Assembly: GCF_004127445.1 (NCBI RefSeq)
Contig: NZ_QEXM01000057.1
Coordinates: 186,001 to 250,000, forward strand
DNA length: 64,000 bases
Source: Streptomyces alfalfae
GTDB taxonomy: Bacteria > Actinomycetota > Actinomycetes > Streptomycetales > Streptomycetaceae
Reading direction: 5' to 3'
Shown one piece after another: positions 43,155 through 55,900 of this stretch. How positions within the stretch are numbered: position 1 is the first letter of the stretch; the number at the start of each line of letters is the position of its first letter. The notes beneath the pieces were generated by a model. It was not told where the DNA came from, did not search any database, and saw only the letters and a list, made by a program, of their open reading frames with translations. A program made the translations under genes and the position numbers.

Positions 43155-44507
43155 ATGCCGTACACCATCCCCGCCGCTCCGGTCGCCTTACGGACGCCGT
43201 CCCTGCCCCACCGTGAGCTGCAAGACCGCCTCGACGAACTGGCCCGGGCCCACCGGGTGCCCGGCGCCCAACTGGCCCTGAACACCGGCGCCGACGTCCT
43301 CGCCGTGCACACCGGCACCACCGACGTCACCACCGGCAGACTCTTCACCGAGGACACCGCTGTCCCCCTGGGATCGCTGACCAAGCCGTTCACCGCCGCG
43401 CTCGTCATGCTCCTCGCCGACGACGGCGACCTCGACCTGGACGAACCGGCCGCCGGACAGCTGGCCGAACTGGCCGGAACCCCCGAGGTGACGGTGCGCC
43501 AACTCCTCGGTCACACCAGTGGTCTGCCCACCGGGCCCGACTCCGACACCGCCGCCGCGACCACCTCCGCGCGCTACCTGGCGGCCGTCTGCACCGCCCG
43601 CGATCTGCTGTTCCGGCCGGGGACCGACTTCTCCTACTCCAACGCCGGATACGTCGCCGCCGGACGCCTGGTGGAGGCGGTCACCGGCATGCCGTGGCCC
43701 GAGGCCGTGCGGACGCTGCTGCTCGAACCCCTCGGGGTCCGGCCCGCCTTCCTCGGGGACACCGCGCCCGGGCGTCCGGTGGCCGTGGGTCACGCCGTCA
43801 ACACCGCCACGGGGCAGACCGTCGCCACCCGGCAGAACCTGGCACCGCTGGAGGCGCCGGCCGGTGCGCTGCTCGCGAGCGCCCTGGACCTGGTCGCGTT
43901 CGGCAACGCGCTCACCGGCCGCTCGGACCTGCTGCCGCCCGCCGTCGCCAAGGAGATGCGCCGGGCCGAACCCGCCGCCCACCCGGGCACGCTCGCCGAC
44001 GGCTGGGGCGCCGGGCTCGCCCTCTACCAGCGCGACGGCCGGGTCTGGTGCGGCCATGACGGCAACGCCCAGGGCACGTCCTGCCATCTGCGGGCCGATC
44101 CCGAGAGCGGGGTCGTGGTGGCCTTCACCGGCAACGCCGGGGGCGCCACCGCTCTCTGGCGCGACCTCGCCGACGAACTGGCCCGGCTCACCGGCATACG
44201 GGTGCCCGCCGAGACGCCCACCGCCGACCGGGGCGGTCCCGTCGACCTGCCCGGCTGCGCGGGCACCTACCGCAACGGGAGCATGGTCTACCGCGTCGCG
44301 CCCGGGCCGGACGGCATGCCGGCGCTCTCCGTCGACGGGGATCTGGCCCTTCCGCTGGTCTGCTACGCCGACTTGTCCTGCGATCTGCGCGATCCGGCCA
44401 CCGGGCTTGTCGAGCCCGGTGGCCGGTTCCACCGCGACCCGGCCACCGGCGTGATCGACCGGGTCCAGATATCCGGGCGCACCGCGCGCCGCACCGACGA
44501 CGGCTGA
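43155..44507 (+). CDS. PBP-type serine hydrolase, candidate trans-acting NRPS thioesterase
   Basis: 450 residues. The beta-lactamase/PBP fold has SxxK at Ser74-Lys77 (GSLTKPF), YSN at Tyr161-Asn163 and HDG at 301-303. A C-terminal beta-barrel, lipocalin-like domain follows from about residue 355 (DLPGCAGTYRNGSMVYRV). This matches SurE/MppK-type PBP thioesterases, which cyclise NRPS peptides in trans and accept D-residues at the C-terminus. No signal peptide. One TTA codon lies at codon 12. It sits between the P450 and an NRPS that has no thioesterase. A D-peptidase or esterase role remains possible. Confidence 0.7.
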   Translation: MPYTIPAAPVALRTPSLPHRELQDRLDELARAHRVPGAQLALNTGADVLAVHTGTTDVTTGRLFTEDTAVPLGSLTKPFTAALVMLLADDGDLDLDEPAAGQLAELAGTPEVTVRQLLGHTSGLPTGPDSDTAAATTSARYLAAVCTARDLLFRPGTDFSYSNAGYVAAGRLVEAVTGMPWPEAVRTLLLEPLGVRPAFLGDTAPGRPVAVGHAVNTATGQTVATRQNLAPLEAPAGALLASALDLVAFGNALTGRSDLLPPAVAKEMRRAEPAAHPGTLADGWGAGLALYQRDGRVWCGHDGNAQGTSCHLRADPESGVVVAFTGNAGGATALWRDLADELARLTGIRVPAETPTADRGGPVDLPGCAGTYRNGSMVYRVAPGPDGMPALSVDGDLALPLVCYADLSCDLRDPATGLVEPGGRFHRDPATGVIDRVQISGRTARRTDDG

Positions 44508-45086
44508 GCCGCGGCCCTCGCCGCCGTGGGGCCGGGCCACGGACACGGCTGCCGACCGGGGACCGGTCAGGGCTGCCGTGTGTGGCACCGGTTCCGGGCG
44601 GTCCGACGTGGGCGGCACGGACCGGCCGGGCACCGTGGCCGGGCCACTGCCGCGGCGGGCCCCCGGGAACCAGCCGGACCGAGGTGGTGGCGCCCCGCGC
44701 CGCCCATGGTCCGTCGGCTCCCGTGGCGACGGCCGCGGGCCCGCAGGCGGGGGCTGGGGTGGTCCGGTCGACGGGAGCCGGTGGTGGCCCGCCGCCGGGG
44801 CCGGTGCGCCGATCAGCGGTGGCCGGTCCATGGACCCGCCGACCGCCCACGGGCACCGGCCCACCGCACCACCTCGCCGCACCCGTCCGCTCCTGGCAGG
44901 GATCACCAGGCTGTCCAGACTCGCAAGGCTCGAAAGGCCCGCAACGCCCGCAACAAGGTCACCGACCCGCACCGCCGCGCACGTCCGGTGTGTCACGTCC
45001 GGTCCGGCGCACCGCCCACGGGGCGGGGCCGGGACCGCCCGCGTGGCCCGCGCCGCATCGCCCCGCTCTCCAGAAGGACTTCACCC
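44508..45086. other. 580-base region without a supported gene
   Basis: Between the hydrolase and NRPS starts. Only GC-rich frames are present; repeats like GGCTCGAAAGGCCCGC and CAACGCCCG occur near 44925-44955. It probably contains the NRPS leader; the AGAAGGA ribosome-binding site is at 45072-45078. Confidence 0.4.
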
Positions 45087-46970
45087 ATGACGGACCTGCA
45101 CGACAAGCCCGCACCGGCGTCCTCCCTGCCGCAGGGCGGCCCCGCCGCCGACGCGCGGGAGAGCGCGGTGGCTCCGGCGTATCCGACGCTCGGCGAGCTG
45201 TTCACCGCCTGGGTGAACCGGACCCCGGACGCACCGGCCCTCACCGACGGCCGACGGACCTGGACCTACCGCCAACTGGCGGCCCGTGTCGACAGGTTGG
45301 CCGCGCACCTGGCGGCCGGGGGAGCGGGACCGGACCGGGTGGTGGCCCTGGTCCTGCCGCGCTCCATGGAGCTGATCGCGGCGGAGCTGGCCGTCGCCCG
45401 GGCGGGTGCCGCCTTCCTGCCCGTGGACCCGGCCTATCCCGCCGAGCGCCGTGCGCTGATGCTCGCCGACGCCGCGCCCGCCCTCACCCTGGACGATCCC
45501 CGCCAGGTGCGCGAACTGCTGGAGACCGAAGCGGCAGCGGGACACACGGACGTCCCCGGCGTCGACGCCGACCACGCGGCCTACGTCATCTACACCTCCG
45601 GCTCCACCGGCCGGCCCAAGGGCGTGACGGTGACCCACCGCGGCATCGGCGGCTTCACCGAGGCCGCCGCGGAGCGGTACGCGGTGGGGCCCGGCGACCG
45701 GGTGCTCCAGTTCTCCTCGCCGAGCTTCGACGCCTCCGTCCTGGAGCTGTTCATCTCCGTCCTGTCCGGCGCCACGCTCGTCGTGCCGCCGCACGGGCCG
45801 TGGCTGGGGGACGAACTCGCCGCGGTCCTGGACGAACACCGCATCACCCACGCCCTCATCCCGCCCGCCGCGCTGGCCTCGCTGCCCGACCCCGAGCGGG
45901 GCGCCGCCCGCCACCTGCGCACACTGATCGTGGGCGCGGAGGCCTGCCCGGCCGGGCTCGTGGACCGCTGGGCCCCCGGCCGCCGGATGATCAACTCCTA
46001 CGGTCCGACCGAGACCACCATCGTCGCCACCTGGACGGGGCCGCTCAGCGCGGGCAGGGGTACACCGACGATCGGCGGCGCCCTGCCGCACACCCGGGTG
46101 CACGTCCTCGACGCCGCGATGCGGCCCGTGCCGCCGGGCGTCGACGGCGAACTGTTCGTCGGCGGTGACGCGGTCGCCCGCGGCTACCTGGGCCGGCCCG
46201 GCCTCACGGCGGCGCGCTTCGTCGCCGACCCCTTCGGCACGCCCGGAGCGCGTCTGTACCGCACCGGTGACCGCGTGCGGTGGACGGCCGGGGGAGAGCT
46301 GGAGTTCCTTGGCCGGCTCGACCGGCAGGTGAAGATCCGCGGCTTCCGGATCGAGCCGGGAGAGATCGAGGCGGCGCTGCGCCGGGCCTGCGACGGTGCC
46401 GTCGGCGAGGCCGTCGCCGTCGTACGCGAGGACGTGCCGGGCCACCAGCGCCTCGTCGCCTACGTCACCGCGGTCACCCCGACTCCGCCCACCGGCTCGG
46501 CCGATCCCGCCGACCCCACTCCTGCGCCCACCTCCCGGCCTCTCGACGCGGCCGCCCTGCGGGCCGCCGTCGCGGCCGTGCTGCCCGGGCACATGGTGCC
46601 GTCCGCCGTCGTGGTGCTCGACCGGATGCCGCTCACCCCGCAGCACAAGATCGACCGGCGGGCCCTGCCCGCGCCCGAGCGGTCGGCCGCGGCCGGGCAC
46701 GTGCCGCCACGCTCGGCCGAGGAGCGGGCCCTCGCCGGGATCTGGGCGGACGTCCTGGGCGTGGACGCGGTCGGGGCCACCGACGACTTCTTCGACCTGG
46801 GCGGTGAGTCGATCCTCGCCGCCCGTGTGCTGGCCCGCGTCCGGGACGACCTGGGCGTCCGGCTCACCGTGCGGGACGTCTTCACCGCCCGGACGATCGC
46901 CGCCCTCGCGCCCCTGCTCGCCGCCCCGTCGGCCGCCGCGCCCCCGGAGCCGATACCCCCGGCCCCCCGC
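45087..46970 (+). other. NRPS module 1: A-T (initiation)
   Basis: A domain has VIYTSGSTGRPKG and SYGPTETT. Specificity residues by hand alignment to GrsA: D-A-L-L-I-G-S-I-V-K. The substrate is not assigned (probably hydrophobic). T domain motif is DLGGESILAARVL. Its product is passed to the L-accepting C1. Confidence 0.7.
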
Positions 46971-49900
46971 GAGGGAAGGCTGCCGCTGTCCAGCGCGCAG
47001 CGGCGGCTGTGGTACCTGGACGACCTGACCGAGGGCGGCACCGAGTACAACACCGGTGTCCCGCTGCGCCTGCGGGGCGCCCTGGACACGGACGCGCTGC
47101 GCCGCTCCCTGCTCCGGCTCGCGGCCCGGCACGACTCCCTGCGCACCACGTTCCCCACGGTCGACGGCCAGGGCGTCCAGCGTGTCGCACCGGACCCTGA
47201 CGTGCCCCTGCGGGCCGCCGATCTCACCGGCGTGCCCGAGGCCCACCGCGCCGAGGCCGCCGAGGAACTGCTCACCCAGGAACTGGGCCGCCCGTTCGAC
47301 CTCGCGGCCGGACCACTCACCCGGGCGCTGCTCGTCCGGCTCGCCGCCGACGACCACCTGCTGCTCCTGGCCCAGCACCACATCGTCACCGACGGCTGGT
47401 CGGTCGGCATCCTCACCCGTGAACTCGCCGCCCTGTACCACGCGGAGACCACCGGCGAACCGGACGGGCTGACTCCGCCCGCCGTGCAGTACCCGGACTT
47501 CGCGGTCTGGGAGCGCCGGCAACGGGAAGGCGACACGGACACCGCCGACCTGGCCTACTGGAAGCGGCACTTGGCGGACCTCCCGCACCTGGAGCTGCCC
47601 ACGGACCGGCCGCGGCCCGCCGTGCGCACCACCGCCGGAGCGGCCCACCGGCACATGCTGCCCGCGGAGCTGACGTCCCGGCTGCGGCAACTGGCGGCGG
47701 GGCGCGGCACCACGATGTTCACCCTGTTCGCCGGCGCCTCCGCGCTCCTGTTCTCCCGCTACTCCGGGCAGCGGGACGTCGCGTTCGGCACCGTCACCAA
47801 CGGACGGGGCCGCCGGGACCTGGAGGACGTGCCGGGGTTCTTCGCCAACACGGTGGTGCTCCGCGAGGAGGTGGACGAGCGGGCCACCGTGGACCGGTTC
47901 GTGGAGACGATGCGGACCACGCTGCTCGACGCCTTCGCCCACGACGGGGCGCCGTTCGACCGGGTGGTGGAGGAACTGGCCCCGCCCCGCGACCCGAGCC
48001 GCACCCCGCTGGTGCAGGTGCTCGTCGTACAGCAGTCCGCGCCTTCCGTGCCACCGCTCACCGGCGGCCTGCGCGTCACCGGGCACCCGCTGCCCCGCCC
48101 CGCGGCCCGCTTCGACCTCGTCCTGGAGTTCACGCCGGACGCGGACGGCGGCTGCGTGCTGACCGCGGAGTTCAACACGGACCTGTTCGACGCGGCGACC
48201 GTGGCCCGGATGACCGCCCACCTGCATCGGCTCCTCGACGGCATGGCGGAAGGACCGGGCCGCACACTGGCCGAACTGCCCATGCTCGCGGCCGGGGAGC
48301 AGCGCACACTGGTGGAGTCCTGGAATCCGCCCGCCCGCGCGGTGCGCGACAACGAGTACGGCACCCTGCCCGCGCTGCTGCACGCCCGGGCGGCCCGCGT
48401 CCCGGACCGGACGGCCGTCGTCTGCGGATCGGTCCGGCTCGACTACGCCGAGGTTTCCCGGCGCGCGTCCCGGCTGGCCCGGCTGCTCGTCGCGCGCGGC
48501 GCGGGACCCGAGACCCTGGTCGCGCTCTGCCTGCCGCGCTCCGCCGACCTCGTGCCCGTGCTGTGGGCGGTGCTGGCGTCGGGCGCCGGGTATCTCCCGC
48601 TCGACCCGGCCTATCCCGCCGAGCGGGTCCGTTTCATACTCGACGACGCCCGGCCCGCCCTCGTCCTCGCCACCCGGGAGACCGCCTCAGCGCTGCCCCC
48701 GGAGTGCGAACCGCTGCTCCTGGAGGACTGCGCCGCGCCGGACGCCCCCGACACCGAGCTGACCGACGCCGACCGGCTCCGGCCCCTGCTGCCCGACCAT
48801 CCCGCGTACGTCATCTACACCTCGGGCTCCACGGGCCGCCCCAAGGGGGTGGTCGTCCCCCACCGCAGCGCCGCGGCGCTCGCCGAGTGGGCGGGGGAGC
48901 GGTTCGGGCCCGAAGGCCTGGCCCATGTGATCGCCTCCACCTCCCTCAACTTCGACGTCTCGGTGTTCGAACTGATCTGCCCCCTGGCGGCCGGCGGCAC
49001 CGTCGAGGTGGTCGACGACCTGCCGGCGCTCGCCGACGGCGCGGGGCCGCGGAGCGCCACCCTGCTCAGCGGCGTCCCGTCCGTCGTCGCCCGGCTCGTC
49101 GCGGGCGGCACGGCGCCCCTGAGCGCCGACACCGTCGTCCTCGCGGGCGAGGCCCTGCCCGCGCAGACCGTGCAGGACCTGCGGGCCGCCATGCCCGACT
49201 GCCGGGTCGCCAACGTCTACGGCCCCACCGAGGCCACCGTGTACGCCACCGCCTGGTTCGCCGGCGAGGAGCTGCCGGAGCAGGCCCCGCCCATCGGCGA
49301 CCCGGTGGCGCTCACCCGTGCCTACGTCCTGGACACCGCCCTGCGGCCACAGCCCGTCGGCGTCCCCGGTGAGCTGTACCTCGGGGGCGGCAGCCTGGCC
49401 CGCGGCTACCTGAAACGGCCCGGACTGACCGCCGCCCGGTTCGTCGCCGATCCGTTCGGCGTGCCGGGGGAGCGCATGTACCGCACCGGCGACCTGGTGC
49501 GCCGGCGTCCCGACGGCGGCCTGGAATACCTGGGCCGCACCGACCAGCAGGTCAAGGTGCGCGGCTTCCGCATCGAACTGGGCGAGGTGGAGGAGGCGCT
49601 GCGCGGGTGCGCGGGCGTGGCCGAGGCGGCGGCCGTCGCCGCTGCCGACGCCGACGGCAACCGGCGCCTGGTCGGCTACGTCGTCCCGGCCGCCGGGCGG
49701 TCCACCGACCCCGAGGCGGTGCGCCGCGACCTCGGCCGCACGCTGCCCGACTACATGGTCCCCACCACCGTCGTCGTCCTCGACGCCCTGCCGCTCAACC
49801 CCAACGGCAAGCTCGACCGGGGCCGGCTCCCCAGCCCGGGGCCCGCCGTGCGCGCGGTGCGCCATGTCGCGCCCCGCACGCCCACCGAGGGCGCCCTCGC

Positions 49901-52900
49901 CACGATCTGGGCCGAGGTGCTGCGCGAGGAACGCGTCGGCGTCGACGACAACTTCTTCGAACTCGGCGGCGACTCGATCCTCAGCATCCAGGTGGTGGCC
50001 CGCGCCCGGCAGGAGGGCCTGCCGATCACCTCCCGCGACCTCTACCGCCACCAGACCGTGGCCGCCCTCGCCCACTGCGCGGACGCGGCGGCCGGCCCGC
50101 GCGAAGCCCCGCCCGCACCGGAGGAGCCCGCGGGCCCGGCCCCCCTGACCCCCATCCAGCACTGGCTGTTCGAAGCCGCAGGCGACCGTGCGGGCCACTT
50201 CTCCCAGGCGCTGTCCCTGCGGATGCCCGCCGACCTGGACCCGGCGGCGCTGGAGGAGGCGCTGAACGACCTGGTCGCCCACCACGACGCCTTGCGCTCC
50301 CGCTTCACCGCCGGCGATCCCGCGGGCTGGCACATCGACGAACGGGCACCCCGCCTCCTCCTGGCCCGCCACACCGGTCCGGCGACGGACACCCCGCACT
50401 TCGGCCCGTTCGACCTCGCAGGGGGGCCGCTGCTGAGGGCCGTGTTGCACGACACCGGGACCGACGAGGCCCCCGTACTGCACCTCGCGGTGCACCACCT
50501 GGTGGTCGACGGAGTCTCCTGGCGGCTGCTGCTCGAAGACCTGGACCGCGCCTACCGGGCCCGCCGCGCGGGCGAGGACGGCACCGCGGCGCTGCCCGCG
50601 AAGTCCTCGCCGCTGCGGCAGTGGGCCCGCAGACTGCGCGGCCACGCGGCGGACGGCGGCTTCGACGACGAGCGCGCCTACTGGACCGAGGCGCTCCCCG
50701 CCGCCGAGGACGCCCTGCCCGCCGAGCTGACGGGCCGCCCCGGCGCCTACGCCGAACAGAGGGCGCTCACCGTGCGCCTCGGCGCCGAGGCCACATCGGC
50801 CCTGCTGCGCACGCTGCCCGACACCTACCGCACCCAGGCCAACGACGTCCTGCTCGGCGCGCTCGGCCGCGCGCTGTGCGGCTGGAGCGGCCGGGAGCGG
50901 GTGGTGGTCGACGTCGAGGGGCACGGCCGCGAAGAGCTCTTCGGCGAGCTGGACATCAGCCGCACGGTGGGCTGGTTCACCACCCGCTACCCCGTCGCGC
51001 TCGCCGTTCCCCGGGACGCCGACTGGGACACCGTACTGAAACAGGTGAAGGAGCAGTTGCGCGCCGTGCCCCGCAACGGCATCGGCCATGACGCGCTGCT
51101 GCGCCTCGCCGGTGACGGGGCGGCCCCGCGCACCGCGGGCGCGCGGATCAGCTTCAACTACCTGGGCCGCATGGACACGCCCGAGGACTCCGGCGGTCTC
51201 TACCGGGGCACGGTACGCCCGCTGGAACTGGACGCCGACCCGGCGACGGAGCGCCCGCACGCCCTTGAGGTCGTCGGCCGACTCGTCGGCGACGAGCTGG
51301 AGTTCACCTGGTTCCACGCCGGCCCGCAGGACCGTGAGGACACCGTCGCGGACCTCGCGGGACGCTTCACCGACGCGCTCACCGACCTGGCCCGGCACGC
51401 GACCCGGCCGGGCGCCGCGGGGCGCACCCCGTCCGACTTCCCGCTGGCCCGGCTCGACCAGACCGCCGTGGACCGGATCACCGGCGCGGACCCGGCGGCC
51501 GTGGCCGACGTCCTGCCGCTGACGCCCACCCAGGCGGGCATGCTCTTCCACGGCTTGTCGCAGGACGACCGCGGCGTCTACGTCCAGCAGCTGACGTTCG
51601 TCCTGGACGGCGTGCCCGATCCGGCGGCGCTCGCCGCGGCCTGGCAGCACGTCACCGACCGCACCGAGGTGCTGCGCGGCCGGGTCGTCTGGCAGGACGT
51701 GCCCGAACCGCTGCTGGTCGTCGAGCGCCACGCGGCCGTGCCCGTCACCCACCTGGACTGGCGCGAGCTGACGGAGGACGAGCGCCGCGCCCGCCTCGAC
51801 GACCTGCTGGTCCGGGACCGCGCGGAGGGCATCGACCTCGGGCGGGCCCCGCTCCAGCGCCTCCTGCTCGCCCGTGTCTCCGCCACCGCCGTACGCGTGG
51901 TGTGGTCCTTCCACCACCTGCTGCTCGACGGCTGGAGCATGTTCCAGGTGCTCTCGGACGTCTTCGCCCGTCACGCGGGCCCCGGCGCCGCCCTCCCGCA
52001 CCGTCCGCCCTACCGCGAGTACGTGTCCTGGCTGGGGCGGCGCGAACGGGAGGCGGCGGAACAGCACTGGCGGCGTCGTCTCTCCGGCCTGGGCGAGGCC
52101 ACGCCGCTGCCCTACGACCGTGAGCCGCGCGAGGCGCACCGCGCCGAGTCCACGCACGCGGTCCACGGCACGCTGCCCGCGGCCGGCACGCGGAAGCTGG
52201 AAGAGCTGGCCCGCGCCTCGGGCCTCACCCTGAACACCCTGGTGCAGGGCGCCTGGGCGCTGCTGCTCGCCCGGCAGGCGGGCCGCGACGAGGTGGTGTT
52301 CGGCACCACCGTCTCCGGCCGTCCCGACGAACTGCCCGGCGCCGGGGCCATGACCGGCCTGTTCATCACCACCCTGCCCACCCGGGTCACCGTCCCCGGC
52401 CACGGCACCCTCCTCGACTGGCTGCGCGCGCTCCAGCACGACCAGAGCGAGGACCGGCGCTTCGACCACCTGCCGCTCACCCGGATGAAGACGTTCACCG
52501 GCCTGCCCGAGCGCGTCGGGCTCTTCGACAGCATCGTCGTCTTCGAGAACTATCCCGTGGACGACGACCTCGCCGCCGCCCACGGACTGCGCCTGAGCGG
52601 CCTCGAAGGCGTCGAGACCACCAACTACCCACTGAGCCTGACCGCCTACCCGGGCGAGGAACTGGCCCTCCGCCTCGGCTACGACCCCGAGCTGTTCGAC
52701 GCCGGCACGGCCGGACGCATGGCCGAGTACCTCGTCGTCCTGCTCACCGCCATGACCGCGGGCCCGTCGCGCCCGCCCGCCCGGCTGCCGCTGCTCGGCC
52801 CCGAGCGGCGCGAACAGGTCCTGCACGCCTGGAACGACACCGCCACCGACCTGCCCGAGAGCACCGTCGCCGACCTCTTCGCCGCCCAGGTGCGCCGCAC

Positions 52901-55900
52901 CCCCGACGCCGTGGCCCTGGAAGCGGGGGACGACCACCTCACCTACCGTGAACTGGACGCCCGCGCCGCCGCTCTGGCCGCACGCCTGGCCGGGGCGGGC
53001 ATACGTCCGGAACACCCGGTCGGCGTCCTCATGGACCGCTCCGTCGCACTGATCGTCACCCAGCTCGCGCTGGTGCGCACCGGCGGCGTGTACGTGCCGC
53101 TGGACGGCAGGGCCCCGGCCGAGCGGCTGCGCCGGACCCTGGCCGAGGCCGGGGCGGACCTGCTGCTCACCGACGCCGCCCGGGAGACGACGGCCCGCGA
53201 GGTGCTGCCCGACGACCGCGTCCTGCGCGCCGACACCGCCTGCGAGCCCACCGGCCCCGCGCCCGACCGCGCCCTGCACCCCGACAACGTCCAGTACCTG
53301 ATGTTCACCTCGGGCTCCACCGGCACGCCCAAGGGCGTCGCCGTACGCCAGCGGGACGTCGCCGCGCTCGCCCTCGACCGTGCCTTCACCGGACACGACC
53401 GGGTCCTCGTGCACTCGCCGCACGCCTTCGACGCCGCCACCTACGAGGTCTGGGTGCCGCTGCTGCGCGGCGGCACGGCCGTCCTCGCCCCGCCCGACGA
53501 ACTGGACGCCGCCCAGGTCCGGCACCTCGTCACGGCACGCCGGGTGAGCTGCTTGTGGCTGACCGCGGGCCTGTTCCGCCTGCTCGCCCAGGAGGACCCC
53601 GGCTGCCTGCGCGGTGCCCGCGAGGTGTGGACGGGCGGCGAGGCCGTGCCCGGCGCGGTGGTGGGCCGCGTCCTCGACGCCTGCCCCGGCCTGACCGTCG
53701 TCGACGGTTACGGACCCACCGAGACCACCACCTTCGTCACCCGCCGCGCCTTCCGTTCCGGCGACCCGCTGCCCGCGGTGCTGCCCATCGGGCGTCCGCT
53801 CGACAACACCCGCGCGTACGTCCTGGACAGCGCCCTCCAGCCGCAGCCCCCGGGCATCCCCGGTGAGCTGTACATCGCCGGCGCCGGCCTGGCCCGGGGC
53901 TACGTGGGACGGCCGGGGGCGACCGCCGCCCGCTACCTCGCCGACCCCTACGGGCCGCCCGGTACCCGTATGTACCGCACCGGCGACATCGTGAGCTGGA
54001 GCGCCGACGGCGAACTGCGCTTCGTCGGCCGCGCGGACGACCAGATCAAGATCCGCGGCTTCCGCGTCGAACCCGCCGAGATCGAGGCCCGCCTCACCGC
54101 CCACCCGGCCGTCGCCGAGGCCGTCGTCTCCCTGTACGAGGACGGCGGACGCAAGCGGCTCGCCGCCCACCTCGTGCCGGCCGGCGTGGCCGAACCGCCC
54201 TCCGCCGCGGCGCTGCGCGCCCACCTGGCGGCCGACCTGCCCGACTACATGCTGCCCGCCGCGTTCGTCACCGTGCCCGAACTGCCCCTGACGGCCAACG
54301 GCAAGGTCGACCGGCGGCGGCTGCCCGCACCCGACTGGGCGGCGGGCGGCGAACGGGCCCACCGCGCCCCGCGCACCGAGGCCGAACGCGTCCTCGCCGG
54401 GATCTGGGCCGAACTGCTCGGCGTGACACGGGTCGGTGTGGACGACAACTTCTTCATGCTGGGCGGCGACTCCATCCTCAGCATCCAGGTGGTCTCCAGG
54501 GCCCGCGCCGCGGGGCTCGCGATCAGCCCCCGCGACCTCTTCCGCCACCCCACGGTGGGTGAACTGGCCGCCGCCACCGCCGGTGCCGCGCGCGCCGTCG
54601 CCGGCACCTCACCCGTCACCGGGGCGGCCGAACTCCTCCCCATCCAGCACTGGTTCCTCGACCCGCGGCCCGCGCACCCCGCCTTCTTCAACCAGTCCGT
54701 CGTCATCGAGACACCCGGAGCCGTCGACCAGGACGCCCTGCGCACCGCCCTCAGCGCCCTGTGGACGCACCACGACGCCCTGCGCGCCCGGTTCAGCCTC
54801 GACGGCGAAGGCGCCTGGCGGCAGGACATCGCCCCTGCCGACGGTCCGGCGCCCGAGCTGCTCCAGGTGCACGACCCGGCCGACGAGGAACGCGCCACCA
54901 CCGCGGCGCACACCGGACTGTGCCTGGAGACGGGCCCACTGTTCACCGCCCGGTTGTTCACCGCCGGCGGCATCCGACCCGCCCGCCTCCTGCTCGTCGC
55001 CCACCACCTGGTGGTCGACGGTGTCTCCTGGCGGATCCTCACCGAGGACGTGGAGACCGCCTACCGGCAGGCCGCTTCCGGCGCACCCGTGCGGCTGCCC
55101 GCCCGCACCACCTCCGTACGGGAGTGGGCCGGCCGGCTCCGCGAAGACGACCGCTTCACCGCGCAACTCGGCCACTGGCAGCACACGGCCCTGGCCTGCG
55201 CCGACCAGCTGCCCGTGGACCTCGGCGGCGGCAACACCACGGCCGACGTCCGCGAGGTCACCGTCCGCCTCGACCGCGAACGCACCGACGGTCTCCTGCG
55301 CCACGTCCCCGGCGTCTACCGCACCCGTGTCGACGACGTGCTGCTCACCGCGCTCGGCCGCGTCCTCGGCGAATGGACCGGACGCGACACCGTCGCCGTC
55401 GGCCTGGAGGGGCACGGCCGCGAGGACCAGCTGTTCGAGGACGTCGACCTCTCCCGCACGGTCGGCTGGTTCACCTCGCTCTTCCCCCTCGCGCTCTCCG
55501 TCCCCGCGGGTCCCTGGGGCACCGCGCTGAAATCGGTCAAGGAGCAGCTGCGGGCCGTACCCGACCGCGGCATCGGCTACGGCGTGCTGCGCCACCTCGT
55601 ACGCGACGACGAGCTCACCGGCGCGCCCGGGCCCGGCATCAGCTTCAACTACCTGGGCCGCTTCGACTGGTCGGCCGACGAAGGCGCCCTCGTCGCGGCC
55701 GTGCCCGGCGGCCTGGGCGGCGCCGAGGCCCCGGACACCGAACGGCCGCACCTCCTCGACGTCGTGGCCCGGGTCGAGGACGACCGCCTGGAGATCACCT
55801 GGTACTACAGCGCGGGAAGGCACCGCGAGGAGACCGTCACCTCGCTTGCCGATGCCATGCTGCGGGCGCTCGGCGACATCGTCGCGCACTGCGCCCTGCC

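Noticed and set aside
44526..45086. Upstream 187-codon extension of the NRPS frame
   Set aside because: Pro/Arg-rich sequence without adenylation-domain features; the AGAAGGA ribosome-binding site and normal A-domain spacing favour the ATG at 45087.
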